Shown: positions 62,958 through 64,000 of the stretch, in pieces | Numbering within the stretch: position 1 is the stretch's first letter | How the letters are laid out: each line of letters opens with the position of its first letter | Assembly (NCBI GenBank): GCA_024699855.1 | Contig: JAMPIQ010000001.1 | Span: forward strand, 14,694,001-14,758,000 | Reading direction: 5' to 3' | Source of the DNA: Aphelenchoides besseyi | Lineage: Eukaryota; Nematoda; Chromadorea; Rhabditida; Aphelenchoididae | Length of the DNA: 64,000 nucleotides | The notes under the pieces: model-generated | Told to the model about the DNA's origin: nothing | Databases searched by the model: none | What the model saw: only the letters and a program-made list of their open reading frames with translations | Position numbers and translations under genes: made by a program

Positions 62958-64000
62958 CGGCAACAAGTGTTTTAGTTGTCGATAAGCCGTAGAGAGAATT
63001 CAATCGAACACGCAACTCAAGTCCACCGACCGTCAATTGAGTTTGCACAAAATGGCGAAAAACTGAAGACAAATTAACAAATTTGAATAAAACGTGATTC
63101 GAAAAGAAACGATGATACGGGAGTGTCTGTGGTATAATACTTTCGATCAAGTTTGTCATTCAACCGCGGACGCATTTTACAACAAAATGCTCGTTGATGA
63201 CCGAGTAACCGGAAACGATCGTTGATCAGAAGTTTTTGGGAAGTTTTCGAGATTTTGATTCTCGTCCGAACCAATTGGTTGAAAGTTGCTTAAACGCGAC
63301 GAGGGTTTACATTCAGAGTTCATCTTCAAACTTTCGCTCTTCCGCCAAACTCACAGGTTTCCAGAAACGCAGAAACTTATCAATCGCACGGATCTAAACT
63401 TTGTGATTGCGCACGAGAAAAGAAACTTGTGTTCAAGAATCAAAACGCACCTCCAACATCGTGAGTACGACGAAGGCAAATGGCGGCCATGCACGAACGT
63501 GTGATTTTGAGCGATTGCGCAGGAAAACTTATTTTGGCATAAAAATAATCAGCTCAGAACGAGAACTGATCCTGTGGTTGTAGCGGCATATGGCGGAGGT
63601 GTGATAAAAGCCGCGCAGACTTCGATCTTTCAAAGACCAAAACAGGTCGCGTGGTTGTTTTCCTCAGAGCGATCATCAACCAGATGGTCGGTCATTTGTA
63701 CAAAAAAACAACAACCTACAAATGCAATGGACGTGTTGAGTCGTTGAAAAATGAAGATCGATGACCCCTTGAAGCTTCAGCTTCAACATTCGCCTTCACT
63801 CATTTCTTCAAGGCATTTCAGTTCAAGGGTATTTGAACTTAAAAGCCCAAGCAAATGGAATAGTGACATCAATCATTTCCGCTCGACCGTCAAACCAACG
63901 AAAAGGCTTCTGCTCTCATTGTCGTTTCAACTGCTCGTAGTAATTTGGTGGCGATCACGTAGTAAGAGTTGCGTCAATGAATCAAAGTTTTAAATTCGTC
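62958..64000. other. Upstream region of the ATPase gene to the window edge
   Basis: About 1 kb. Short frames occur on both strands (for example 63,286-63,504 and 63,751-63,993 plus) without domain, splice continuity or poly(A) signal. I read it as promoter and 5' UTR sequence of the minus-strand ATPase, possibly shared with a gene outside the window. Confidence 0.45.

Overview
The window looks like animal nuclear DNA, most probably from a nematode. Three innexin loci, a titin of the nematode TTN-1 type, a NEK8/9-like kinase, very small introns (mostly about 35-60 nt) ending in TTTTAG or TTTCAG, and head-to-head or tail-to-tail gene packing all fit. I cannot place the genus. Tardigrades also have innexins and are not strictly excluded. 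All exon joins below were read by eye from splice signals and reading-frame continuity. No transcript data were available.

Left part (1-19,900): a small innexin cluster (the 5' end of one on the minus strand cut by the window edge, a complete one on minus, a complete one on plus). Then come two related minus-strand genes of unknown family that share a 146-bp near-identical segment, with a stranded aspartic-protease-like C-terminal lobe between them. These are followed by a PH-domain gene (minus), the mitochondrial trifunctional enzyme beta subunit (plus), a small secreted protein (minus), an intron-containing tRNA-Tyr (minus), and two poorly resolved candidate genes at 17-18.4 kb.

Centre (19,921-56,988): one giant plus-strand gene for a titin-like muscle protein, roughly 11,000 residues by estimate. 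Its order is: Ser/Thr-rich N-terminus; 11 Ig domains with acidic linkers; about a dozen copies of a 35-40-residue beta-like motif; two large Lys/Asp/Ala-rich tandem arrays (63-nt units, then 18/27-nt units); a charged coiled-coil region with a block present three times at near identity; then Ig and FnIII domains (5 FnIII in all) and a tail of Ig domains. No kinase domain is visible. A complete NEK-family kinase gene lies antisense inside its one very long intron.

Right part (56,989-64,000): the titin 3' region meets, tail to tail, a minus-strand P-type ATPase of the Na+/K+-ATPase alpha class. The ATPase keeps the catalytic motifs but has changes at several cation-coordinating positions. Innexin channels, titin, the Na/K-type pump and the fatty-acid oxidation enzyme could all act in muscle, but this is ordinary gene neighbourhood, not an operon I can demonstrate. 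I found no clear unknown system of the CRISPR or defence kind. The most unusual things are the repeat architecture of the titin gene, the chimeric duplicated exon segment, the nested kinase and the altered pump.
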